From contig CAINWE010000207.1 of the NCBI GenBank assembly GCA_903854365.1, forward strand, positions 1-6,351: 6,351 bases of DNA, in the 5' to 3' direction. This stretch comes from Oligoflexia bacterium (GTDB lineage Bacteria > Bdellovibrionota > UBA1018). A program made the position numbers and the translations under genes. The notes beneath the pieces were generated by a model that was given only the letters and a program-made list of their open reading frames with translations, was not told the DNA's origin and did not search any database. The stretch's first letter is position 1. Every line of letters starts with the position of its first letter. This document shows positions 1 to 5,376 of the stretch, piece by piece.

Positions 1-1095
1 CGCAGCGATATCTTCAGCAGACCGGGAATTAATGAGGATACCTTCGTTCGAGTTTAAAGGCAATCCAGCTTCGTGTGTGGTGATTACAATGCAACCATTG
101 TGCAATGCTTCGCCAACCACGCGCGCCGAACCTTCGGCTCGAGTAGGAAACAAGAAAACTAAATTTTTAGACATTAGGTTAGCGAGCTCAGTAAAACTAA
201 TATGTGGTTTTATGCTTGTATTTTTTCTTTCGGCGATTCTTGAGCGAATGAAAAACATATCAGGATCCCAATTACCGGCCAAAACAACGCTTACGTCATC
301 TTCGAGGTTTTCTATGATATTTCCAACTCTATCTATACCTTTTCTAAAGTTACACGTACCAGCAAATAATACTCCCGATCTTTTTGCGAAGGGCGTGTCA
401 TTTCCTACATTCGTGAACCTAGAATCAATTGGAGGCGTGCAGATAGTCAAGTGGCGCATATCGCCCACATTTGTAAACGTATCTGCTACAAAAGTGCTAT
501 TTACAATCACGTGGTCGGCAGTATCTAGATCAGTCAAAATTTTCTGTTCTACGGAATATTTGGGTAGTTTATTAGTATGTCTAAGAGTAGAGTCCCACCA
601 ATTAAATAGTGGGTGGGGGTATGAATGGTCGCAAATCGTTTGCATTCCTAGACCTTTTGCATTCGCCACCGATTTGCCTCCGAATCCGGCACGGAAATGG
701 TAGATATTGGCTCCCCTCTTTGAAGCTTCTTTTAAATGGCGCCGTGCCCGAAAATCAAATGCCAATAAACTTGTGTAAAGGCACAATTCCTTCAATTTAT
801 TCCCAAACTTGAATTTCCCGCAAATATTGGCTAGTTGATAAAATATTTCTCCTATATAGCTTTGGGATATGTTACTCATGGTTGCTAAAGTACTTGAGCG
901 GTTTTGCAGTCTGCGCCAGTTTGCATTATTTCCTAGTAACTTGACAGAAGGCGAAGAAGGCTTTGAGCCTAGGAGACCAGAAACAACGGAGTCTAGCAAA
1001 TTGATTGAAGCTAGGAGTTCAGCCGTCTGGTGAAGAAAAAATTTACCAGTGCCGATATTGATGACAACTTGGGGATGTGCTGCTTTGCTATTCAT
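1..1095 (-). CDS. GT4-like glycosyltransferase, 3' end cut by the window edge
   Basis: The minus-strand frame from ATG at 1095 stays open to position 1, giving 365 residues with the C-terminus missing. It reads as a retaining GT-B glycosyltransferase that moves a sugar from a nucleotide-sugar onto a growing surface glycan in the cytoplasm. The best evidence is the C-terminal half. GVLFAGTCNFRKGIDR (about 241-256) is the usual start of the donor-binding domain. FPTRAEGSARVVGEAL (316-330) contains the EX7E motif, E321 and E329. GCIVITTHEAGLP follows, as in GT4 proteins. The N-terminal acceptor domain is divergent, starting near VINIGTGKFF. The gene starts inside the 3' end of the polymerase gene with an 8-nt overlap (ATGAATAG), so the two are probably one transcript and translationally coupled. 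TTG at 1098 is an alternative start. The exact sugar cannot be told. Confidence 0.88.
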   Translation of the reverse strand, partial: MNSKAAHPQVVINIGTGKFFLHQTAELLASINLLDSVVSGLLGSKPSSPSVKLLGNNANWRRLQNRSSTLATMSNISQSYIGEIFYQLANICGKFKFGNKLKELCLYTSLLAFDFRARRHLKEASKRGANIYHFRAGFGGKSVANAKGLGMQTICDHSYPHPLFNWWDSTLRHTNKLPKYSVEQKILTDLDTADHVIVNSTFVADTFTNVGDMRHLTICTPPIDSRFTNVGNDTPFAKRSGVLFAGTCNFRKGIDRVGNIIENLEDDVSVVLAGNWDPDMFFIRSRIAERKNTSIKPHISFTELANLMSKNLVFLFPTRAEGSARVVGEALHNGCIVITTHEAGLPLNSNEGILINSRSAEDIAA

Positions 1096-2335
1096 CAATC
1101 CATTCTAACTCCTGGGTTACCATGAACTGGTGGTAAATCACTCCTATTGAAAAGGCGAGTGAGACACGCGAGCCTGCACCTAGAGGAGAAAATAATAAGG
1201 CCCAAAAATAATTGACCGCTAAATAATAGGAGAGCAGGCCAAAAGGTCCCGTTGAACTATTGCTCAAATAGACCCATCTCAAAATCTTCCAACTCAGAAG
1301 CAACCAAAAAAATAAGGCAACTAGTCCACCTTCGACCCAAGAAGCAAATAACATGCTGTGCCTCGGAAGTAGTCCTGTAGTGGTGTAAACCTGGTAAGCG
1401 GCCGTAGACGTATGCCTTACCCCAGCTAACACTTCAAATTGTGCAGTTTGATCCAGAATTTCCGTCGTAATCTTTGGTTTTGCTCCACTTCCAACGAGCC
1501 AATTTTCTTTTAGCGAAGCTAGTTCGTAAAGAAATTCACTGCGTCCGACAAGCAAGAGCGGACCAGAACTGTACTGTAGCTGGGCCTTAATTTGCTGACG
1601 TTGGCCAATCTTGCCAGAAAGTGCCAAGTCCTTATAAATATTTTCCGCGAAAAAAAGAGAACCTACAATGACTAAGAGTAATAATATGGCAGTCGAGAGG
1701 CGGCGCTTCACTGCGTTCCTCCTGAGGAGAGCAGTCGCAGTAAGCAAGGTAATTAGAGCTAGACTGCGACTTCCTCCCAATAAATCTAGGCCAGCAAGTA
1801 CAACAATGACAGAAAGTTTAAAAAGTGGAGTGAAATATCCCAGTGATAGCTTTAGAAAAATAATCAAAGTAATGCTTGGCCCAAAGAGAAATTGCCACGC
1901 AAACGACCTGCTATAGAGAGTAGGCACAAAGAAATAAGTTGGCAATATTGAAAAGCAATAACCAATGGTGAAATATAGAATTCTTTTCGTGTCCTCTTGA
2001 AACCAAGTAAGTGACCAATACACCAAAATAAGAACAACTAGAATTTGAGAAAGCGATAACAGCTGATCCAATTTTTCAGTGTGGTGATAAACATTAGAGA
2101 ATGCTTGATCTAGAAACCATAGGAATCCAAAAGATATTAAGAGTTTACCATCCCGTTCGAGCCTGAATTCGGCTAAGCCTTGTCTCTGCATAGTTTTACG
2201 TATTGTTCTAATAATTAGAAAAAAAATCGCAGTCACTTCCAGATAAATGACCTGCCCAACGGATTTTGATACGAGAAAAACAGAAAATCCCAGGAGAAAA
2301 CTGAAAATGTCATTCTGTGATAATTTGGCTTTCAT
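1088..2335 (-). CDS. O-antigen polymerase/ligase-like membrane protein (Wzy/WaaL type)
   Basis: This 415-residue, strongly hydrophobic protein has roughly ten to twelve membrane segments, for example near 10-42, 95-112, 118-138, 148-165, 172-200, 215-230, 330-350 and 365-400. Such proteins polymerise lipid-linked repeat units, or ligate them, on the outer face of the cytoplasmic membrane. Family-like signs are GGSRSLAL (187-194) at a membrane edge, and a polar loop with LLVGRSEFLYELASLKENWL (261-280) followed by VGSGAKP, resembling the GR-type loop and 'LLGxG' stretch of Wzy_C proteins. PRHSMLFASWVEGG (324-337) resembles the 'HNxxL...GxxG' segment. The length fits the family. ATG 2335 is the only plausible start, because an in-frame TGA lies 11 codons upstream. 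No Shine-Dalgarno is visible; two TTGAC motifs 11 bp apart (2350-2366, minus strand) lie just upstream. Polymerase and ligase cannot be separated from sequence alone. Confidence 0.8.
   Translation of the reverse strand: MKAKLSQNDIFSFLLGFSVFLVSKSVGQVIYLEVTAIFFLIIRTIRKTMQRQGLAEFRLERDGKLLISFGFLWFLDQAFSNVYHHTEKLDQLLSLSQILVVLILVYWSLTWFQEDTKRILYFTIGYCFSILPTYFFVPTLYSRSFAWQFLFGPSITLIIFLKLSLGYFTPLFKLSVIVVLAGLDLLGGSRSLALITLLTATALLRRNAVKRRLSTAILLLLVIVGSLFFAENIYKDLALSGKIGQRQQIKAQLQYSSGPLLLVGRSEFLYELASLKENWLVGSGAKPKITTEILDQTAQFEVLAGVRHTSTAAYQVYTTTGLLPRHSMLFASWVEGGLVALFFWLLLSWKILRWVYLSNSSTGPFGLLSYYLAVNYFWALLFSPLGAGSRVSLAFSIGVIYHQFMVTQELEWIDE
1109..1113 (-). promoter_or_regulatory. Ribosome binding site for the overlapping glycosyltransferase
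   Basis: AGGAG on the minus strand lies inside the last codons of the polymerase gene. It is 13 nt from ATG 1095 and 10 nt from the in-frame TTG 1096-1098, so spacing slightly favours TTG, while codon preference favours ATG. An in-frame TAG just upstream excludes any longer start. Confidence 0.5.
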
Positions 2336-2341
2336 GGTAGC

Positions 2342-2668
2342 TTTTCTACAGTCAACGAATTGTCAAGATTGCAAGCTGGCAAAATTGGATTAGAAGAAGG
2401 ATTGAAGCAAGTATATTCCTCGATTACTCCAATATTTTTCATAAATATCATGGAGTGCATCCGTGAAGCTCTTTAAACTGTATCACTTCGTGATTTCTCG
2501 GTTCTAAGACTCGAATACGAAGAGAAACCCGAGATTCTAAATGATCCTAGTCGTCGCCTGTCAATTCCAATCATTCCTGATATTGTCGCGCGAAGAATGC
2601 ACTTCCAAAAGGAACGGACATTTATTTTAGGGGCATCTAGACTGAAATCTGACCCACTGATTAAATAG
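2342..2668 (+). pseudogene. Possible decayed coding fragment, function unknown
   Basis: The 521-bp gap 2336-2856 has no convincing intact gene. One plus-strand frame is open from the polymerase start region to TAG at 2666-2668, except for a single TAA at 2474-2476. The conceptual product has ordinary protein composition: about 44 residues including KIGLEEGLKQVYSSITPIF, then after the stop 63 residues including LRLEYEEKPEILNDPSRRL and IPDIVARRMHFQKERTFIL. No start codon or ribosome site is evident. The tail pattern 'I..R...Q...F' loosely recalls the end of FRG domains, but this is too weak for a name. A 72-codon minus-strand frame (2473-2691) covers the same bases, is serine-rich and looks like its shadow, though this ranking is a judgement. 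It could all be chance open frame in non-coding DNA. Confidence 0.25.
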
Positions 2669-2856
2669 AAATTCGATTTCATGGATGTCATCTTAACTCA
2701 CATTATTGTAAGAGTAAGTTGCTGAATCGATTTCCTCTGCTGCAATTCGAAATGAAATTCTACCTGTTTACGAAGTGAGCGTGGCTAAGTCTCCTCGCGA
2801 TTTTCAGCCCACGGACGGCCATTCGTGCAAATATTTTACACTATTTTCGATACTAT
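2669..2856. other. Non-coding spacer upstream of the FkbM gene
   Basis: I see no gene, clear terminator or strong promoter here. From 2779 the frame of the downstream methyltransferase is already open (26 codons after TGA 2776-2778) but contains no ATG, GTG or TTG. The last 40 bases are AT-rich with weak -10-like hexamers (TACACT, GATACT), none with a good -35. Confidence 0.45.
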
Positions 2857-3579
2857 ATGAAAAATGATGTATGCTTAGGTGTGCAGAAAAAAATGAATCC
2901 AGGATTTAATGTAGTAAAAATCGAAGGTCACTCTTTTTTTTCCGAACATCTAATACCAAGTAGCATTCTGGTTGATTTTGGAACAAATAAAGGCGTTTTT
3001 TCGAAAACATTGATTTCGAAATTTGGCGTAAAATCCTACGGCGTGGAAGCCGAGGAAGGTATTTACCGCAACTATTTATTATCAATTGATAATCTAAAAG
3101 TGTTGAATGCTGCTATAACTAATTTCAATGGTAAGTCATTAATTAATCGAAATTTAGAACATTGTTCGACGATAATAGAGTCAAATTTACATGAAACCGA
3201 TGGAAGTTATGTTGATGCTATAACTTATGATGATTTCTCTTCATATTACAATTTATCAGAAATTGATTTAATCAAATTTGATATTGAAGGAAGCGAGATT
3301 GAAGTCTTTGCAAGCTGTACCGATGAACAAATTTTGAATTGGAAACAGATTACAATTGAATTTCACGATTTTATTTTCCCGGAGTTATCGGGGGAAGTCT
3401 TCAAAATTCGTGAGAGATTAAGAGGAATTGGATTTCAAGAAATACGCTTCTCGCTTGATAACACAGACGTTGTCTACTTGAATACCAAGTATTTTCGCAC
3501 TTTCACACCAATGATATTTGTTTCAATTATTTGCTTTAAATACTTTAGGGGATTTAAAAGACGTTACCTCCTTAATTAG
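2857..3579 (+). CDS. FkbM-family SAM-dependent methyltransferase
   Basis: This is a 240-residue cytoplasmic methyltransferase of the FkbM class, whose members usually O-methylate sugars or polyketides; in a glycan locus a sugar hydroxyl is the likely target. The SAM-binding motif I is ILVDFGTNKGVFS (37-49), with the acidic end of the next strand in VEAEEG (63-68). The diagnostic motif is IDLIKFDIEGSEIEVF (136-151), matching the family's 'DxxKxDxEGxE' pattern. ITIEFHDF (165-172) follows as expected. The C-terminus is hydrophobic then basic (216-240), so it may touch the membrane. Length is normal. ATG 2857 has no ribosome site. Met13 (ATG 2893) has AGGTG 11 nt upstream and is a real alternative start. 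The gene is notably AT-rich: two 60-base rows counted by hand gave 16 and 14 G+C. It is convergent to the methyltransferase downstream and not in an operon with visible neighbours. Confidence 0.9.
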   Translation: MKNDVCLGVQKKMNPGFNVVKIEGHSFFSEHLIPSSILVDFGTNKGVFSKTLISKFGVKSYGVEAEEGIYRNYLLSIDNLKVLNAAITNFNGKSLINRNLEHCSTIIESNLHETDGSYVDAITYDDFSSYYNLSEIDLIKFDIEGSEIEVFASCTDEQILNWKQITIEFHDFIFPELSGEVFKIRERLRGIGFQEIRFSLDNTDVVYLNTKYFRTFTPMIFVSIICFKYFRGFKRRYLLN

Positions 3580-3608
3580 GTTTCTGAGAATGTGGTTCTT
3601 GGCTAAAT

Positions 3609-3920
3609 TTAGTCAAGATCAAGTTTTTCGATGACCTATTCACCAGTAAATTCCAATGCTCTCGCGATTGGTTTGTCCAAAGCTAGATGCGATTAACCAC
3701 TATCCACATCAGGTAGCCACCAACGAGGCTGGTAGATTTTGAGTTTTATGCAGATTACTCCCTTGGCCCTTAACACACAGCCTAGATGATAGTCCTGGCC
3801 GACGTACCAGGACATAAATTCTGAATGCTCGAATGTCGCATTTGGAGTACCGTAATCTGTAAGCCATGATGTTACTTGTGAATCGCATGATTTATTCTCC
3901 GAGATTTCGAACCTTTTTCG
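3609..3920 (-). pseudogene. Possible decayed gene remnant, function unknown
   Basis: One minus-strand frame runs from just after a TAA (3921-3923) for 75 codons to TAA 3693-3695, continues 18 codons to TAG 3636-3638, then 8 more to TAA 3609-3611. The conceptual peptides look protein-like: WLTDYGTPNATFEHSEF, MSWYVGQDYHLGCVL and LKIYQPRWWLPDVDSG, then LDKPIARALEFTGE and VIEKLDLD after successive stops. It shares the orientation of the downstream-reading minus genes. There is no start codon at the beginning and no ribosome site, so if real it is the tail of a truncated gene broken by nonsense codons. I do not recognise the family. A second minus-strand frame (ATG near 3867, about 52 codons) overlaps and is also open, which weakens the case. 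Chance open reading remains possible. Confidence 0.3.
3792..3813. repeat. Inverted repeat, 7-bp arms
   Basis: GTCCTGG (3792-3798) and CCAGGAC (3807-3813) are perfect inverted arms around an 8-nt loop. No T-run follows on either strand, so it is not a standard terminator. It sits inside the putative minus-strand remnant and may simply be part of old coding sequence. Confidence 0.6.
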
Positions 3921-4031
3921 TTAATATCTTTTTCTTATTATTTTTTGTTCTTAATAGTCTTTTCCATTGGCCACTAACCGGATTTTGGAATAATACTTTT
4001 AAGAGTCGCTCAGAGCACTTATTTGAAGATT

Positions 4032-4757
4032 TCACTTTTTGTTGGATCCGAGTATGTAGATACGCTTAATGGTTGAACGTCCAGGGGTCAAACCTCGGTT
4101 GGAGAACTCAATATTTCCAATGATTGAGAAATCATACGTTTGGAGCGCCCATTTGGAATCTAGAAGTTCAACCCAATGATAACTACCAGTTTCAATATCG
4201 TTTCTTAAATAGTGTTTGTTTGAGACCCTAAAAGGCGAAGAAATCAGGTTCATTATATTCCGGCTTTTATCGAATTCACGTTTAAGATTTCCAGCAAAGA
4301 CTCGCCAGCCTTTTGACTCAATGTCGGTTACGACGATAGAATATTTAAACTTACCAAGCTTTCCGAGAGTTTTCTTTATGTCCTCATTTGATAGATGAAT
4401 TAGTACATCTTTGATTAACAATAGGTCGGCTTGTGGTAGTTCAATTTCGAGGAAATCTGCTTCAATAAATTTGATATGTCCATTACCGTATTCTCTGTTG
4501 CACATCTCGACGACTGAAGATGTTATGTCGATCCCGGTATAGTCATAATTATCAAAGTAGTTTTTTGGCCACATTTGCCAGTCACCATGGTCTAAGTCCA
4601 GAATAGTTTTTATCTCGAGGTGGGATTCTAAATAAGTCCTTACAAATTCGACGTACTCTTTAGCTGCTTCTGGGCGTGTACCTTCTCCAGATAGAGTTCC
4701 TTTGGAACCCCATTTTTCATTTTCATAAATATTTTCAAAAATCGATTTTCTGTCCAT
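4032..4757 (-). CDS. Class I SAM-dependent methyltransferase with variant motif I
   Basis: This 241-residue soluble protein has the layout of small methyltransferases found in glycan clusters. The N-terminal IYENEKWGSKGTLSGEGTRP (10-29) is the family's 'Y..KWG....SG.GS' segment. Motif I is TILDLDHGDWQMWP (51-64), the acidic strand-2 end is YTGIDITSSVVE (73-84), and motif II/III is FIEADFLEIELPQADLLLIKDV (97-118), then HLSN (121-124). Relatives as I remember them read D-x-G-C-G-D-W-Q at motif I; here the G-C pair is D-H (D56, H57), so one SAM-loop glycine is lost. The rest of the fold looks intact with no frameshift. ATG 4757 is the first possible start, as an in-frame TAA lies four codons upstream, and GGGAGG stands 11 nt before it. 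It is divergent from the nuclease pseudogene. Substrate is unknown; a sugar or nucleotide-sugar is inferred from context. Confidence 0.8.
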   Translation of the reverse strand: MDRKSIFENIYENEKWGSKGTLSGEGTRPEAAKEYVEFVRTYLESHLEIKTILDLDHGDWQMWPKNYFDNYDYTGIDITSSVVEMCNREYGNGHIKFIEADFLEIELPQADLLLIKDVLIHLSNEDIKKTLGKLGKFKYSIVVTDIESKGWRVFAGNLKREFDKSRNIMNLISSPFRVSNKHYLRNDIETGSYHWVELLDSKWALQTYDFSIIGNIEFSNRGLTPGRSTIKRIYILGSNKK

Positions 4758-4764
4758 GATGGGT

Positions 4765-4800
4765 TAATCCTCCCATCCAATGGAAGATTCATTGGGATTA
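4765..4800 (-). promoter_or_regulatory. Inverted repeat in the divergent spacer, possible leader hairpin or operator
   Basis: On the minus strand CCAATG and CATTGG (plus 4777-4782 and 4790-4795) are perfect 6-bp arms around 7 nt. An outer pair, TAATC with GATTA, brackets them, and the unpaired 3' side holds the GGGAGG ribosome site. As RNA this could affect ribosome access; as DNA it could be an operator. A GATAAT hexamer (4797-4802, minus) could be a -10 box; if so, the transcript would begin inside the structure and the outer stem would not form. Confidence 0.35.
4769..4774 (-). promoter_or_regulatory. Strong Shine-Dalgarno for the 4757 methyltransferase
   Basis: GGGAGG on the minus strand, 11 nt before ATG 4757, slightly farther than usual. 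It is the clearest ribosome site in the window and supports this start. It lies on the 3' side of a possible leader hairpin (4765-4800). Confidence 0.6.
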
Positions 4801-4852
4801 TCGGGGCTATTTGACTCTTCCCACCCAAGCCTCAAGCTGACACGATTAGCGC

Positions 4853-5346
4853 ATGAGCCGTTTAGAGATAAGGATTGCCCTAGTCCTGGCGCTATTTGTG
4901 GCGGGTTTACCGCAGGTTTCTAATGCTACAACTCCAACTTTTACAGAAGTCGAAGAATGCGTCATTTCATCTGGAGTACTCACCGACCCATATTCAGGTG
5001 AAACCATTAACTTCCTTCGCGGGGTTGCAACTAGTTCATAGATTCAGATTGACCATGTAGTTGCCCTTTCCAATGCTTGGCAGACCGGTGCTTTTATATT
5101 AACTCTTGCCCAGAGAACAGCTTTTGCAAATGATCCATCAAATCTCTTAGCAGTTAAGGGAAAATTGAACTCTCAAAAGGGAGATGGTGATGCTGCCACA
5201 TGGTTGCCGCCACATGGTTGCCGCCACGTAAGAGCTATAGATGTGAATATGTCACTAAGCAGGTAATGGTTAAAGCTAAGTATTGATTGTGGCTAACGGC
5301 GCCTGAAAAAGCAGCGACCCTTAAGATTTTAAAGACCTGTCCGTAG
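4853..5346 (+). pseudogene. Broken secreted HNH nuclease (DUF1524/GmrSD C-terminal type)
   Basis: The intact form would be a secreted nuclease. The first 62 codons encode a signal peptide (basic start, hydrophobic ALVLALFVAGL, likely cleavage after SNA at residue 25) and the core VISSGVLTDPYSGETINF. TAG at 5039-5041 then interrupts the frame. Read past it, the same frame gives the catalytic signature IQIDHVVALSNAWQTGA, then AFANDPSNLLAV and NSQKGDGDAATWLPP, the D-H...N...K pattern of these enzymes. A 14-bp tandem duplication (5200-5227) shifts the frame to a TAA at 5264. Removing one copy restores RKSYRCEYVTKQVMVKAKY, a second nonsense codon TGA (5284-5286), then LWLTAPEKAATLKILKTCP and TAG 5344-5346. 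The usual segment with a W-x-D and C-D-T-R-type motif between signal peptide and core is absent, pointing to an internal deletion. Family assignment is from remembered motifs; brokenness is seen directly. No clear ribosome site precedes ATG 4853. Confidence 0.88.
5195..5227. repeat. 14-bp tandem duplication, about 2.4 copies
   Basis: GCCACATGGTTGCC occurs twice in a row and is followed by a third GCCAC (5195-5199, 5209-5213, 5223-5227). The inferred ancestor had one 14-bp unit flanked by two GCCAC copies, a typical substrate for replication slippage. Fourteen is not a multiple of three, so the event shifted the nuclease frame. Confidence 0.9.
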
Positions 5347-5365
5347 GCTCAATTTTGCTAGGTGT

Positions 5366-5371
5366 TATTAT
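5366..5371 (+). promoter_or_regulatory. Possible -10 box giving a leaderless acyltransferase transcript
   Basis: TATTAT ends 5 nt before ATG 5377, which would put the transcript start at or next to the start codon. The nearest ribosome-like motif, AGGTG (5360-5364), is 12 nt from ATG and poorly spaced. No -35 is recognisable, so this is tentative. Confidence 0.25.
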
Positions 5372-5376
5372 CTAAC

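Larger units (their letters stand above)
3580..4031. other. Convergent intergenic region, 452 bp, without an intact gene
   Basis: This region separates the 3' ends of two convergent methyltransferase genes. It holds a possible minus-strand gene remnant (3609-3920), a short palindrome CTAAATTTAG (3603-3612) and a GC-rich inverted repeat (3792-3813). Bases 3921-4010 are very T-rich on the plus strand. I found no stem followed by a T-run that would make a convincing rho-independent terminator for either gene. Confidence 0.5.

Noticed and set aside
32..703. Long plus-strand open frame of 223 codons
   Set aside because: It is antisense to the glycosyltransferase, which carries the EX7E motif and family-like blocks. 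The plus-strand product has no recognisable domain.
1668..1916. Plus-strand open frame inside the polymerase gene
   Set aside because: Antisense to a coherent multi-spanning membrane protein; no motif or ribosome site.
2473..2691. Minus-strand 72-codon open frame
   Set aside because: Serine-rich, no Shine-Dalgarno and no known motif; the opposite strand gives a more protein-like reading. Not excluded with certainty.
3603..3612. Palindrome CTAAATTTAG as terminator of the FkbM gene
   Set aside because: The stem is short and AT-only apart from its ends, and no T-run follows directly; a weak T5 lies more than 10 nt away.
3866..4069. Plus-strand frame for a 67-residue protein with one hydrophobic stretch
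   Set aside because: The hydrophobic stretch comes from a T-rich tract, there is no clear ribosome site, and it runs antisense into the methyltransferase 3' end.
4640..4828. Minus-strand frame overlapping the methyltransferase start
   Set aside because: It is in a different frame from the well-supported methyltransferase and shows no family features.
5039..5041. Programmed readthrough or recoding of the TAG in the nuclease gene
   Set aside because: A frameshifting duplication and a second nonsense codon downstream mean readthrough alone could not give a whole protein.
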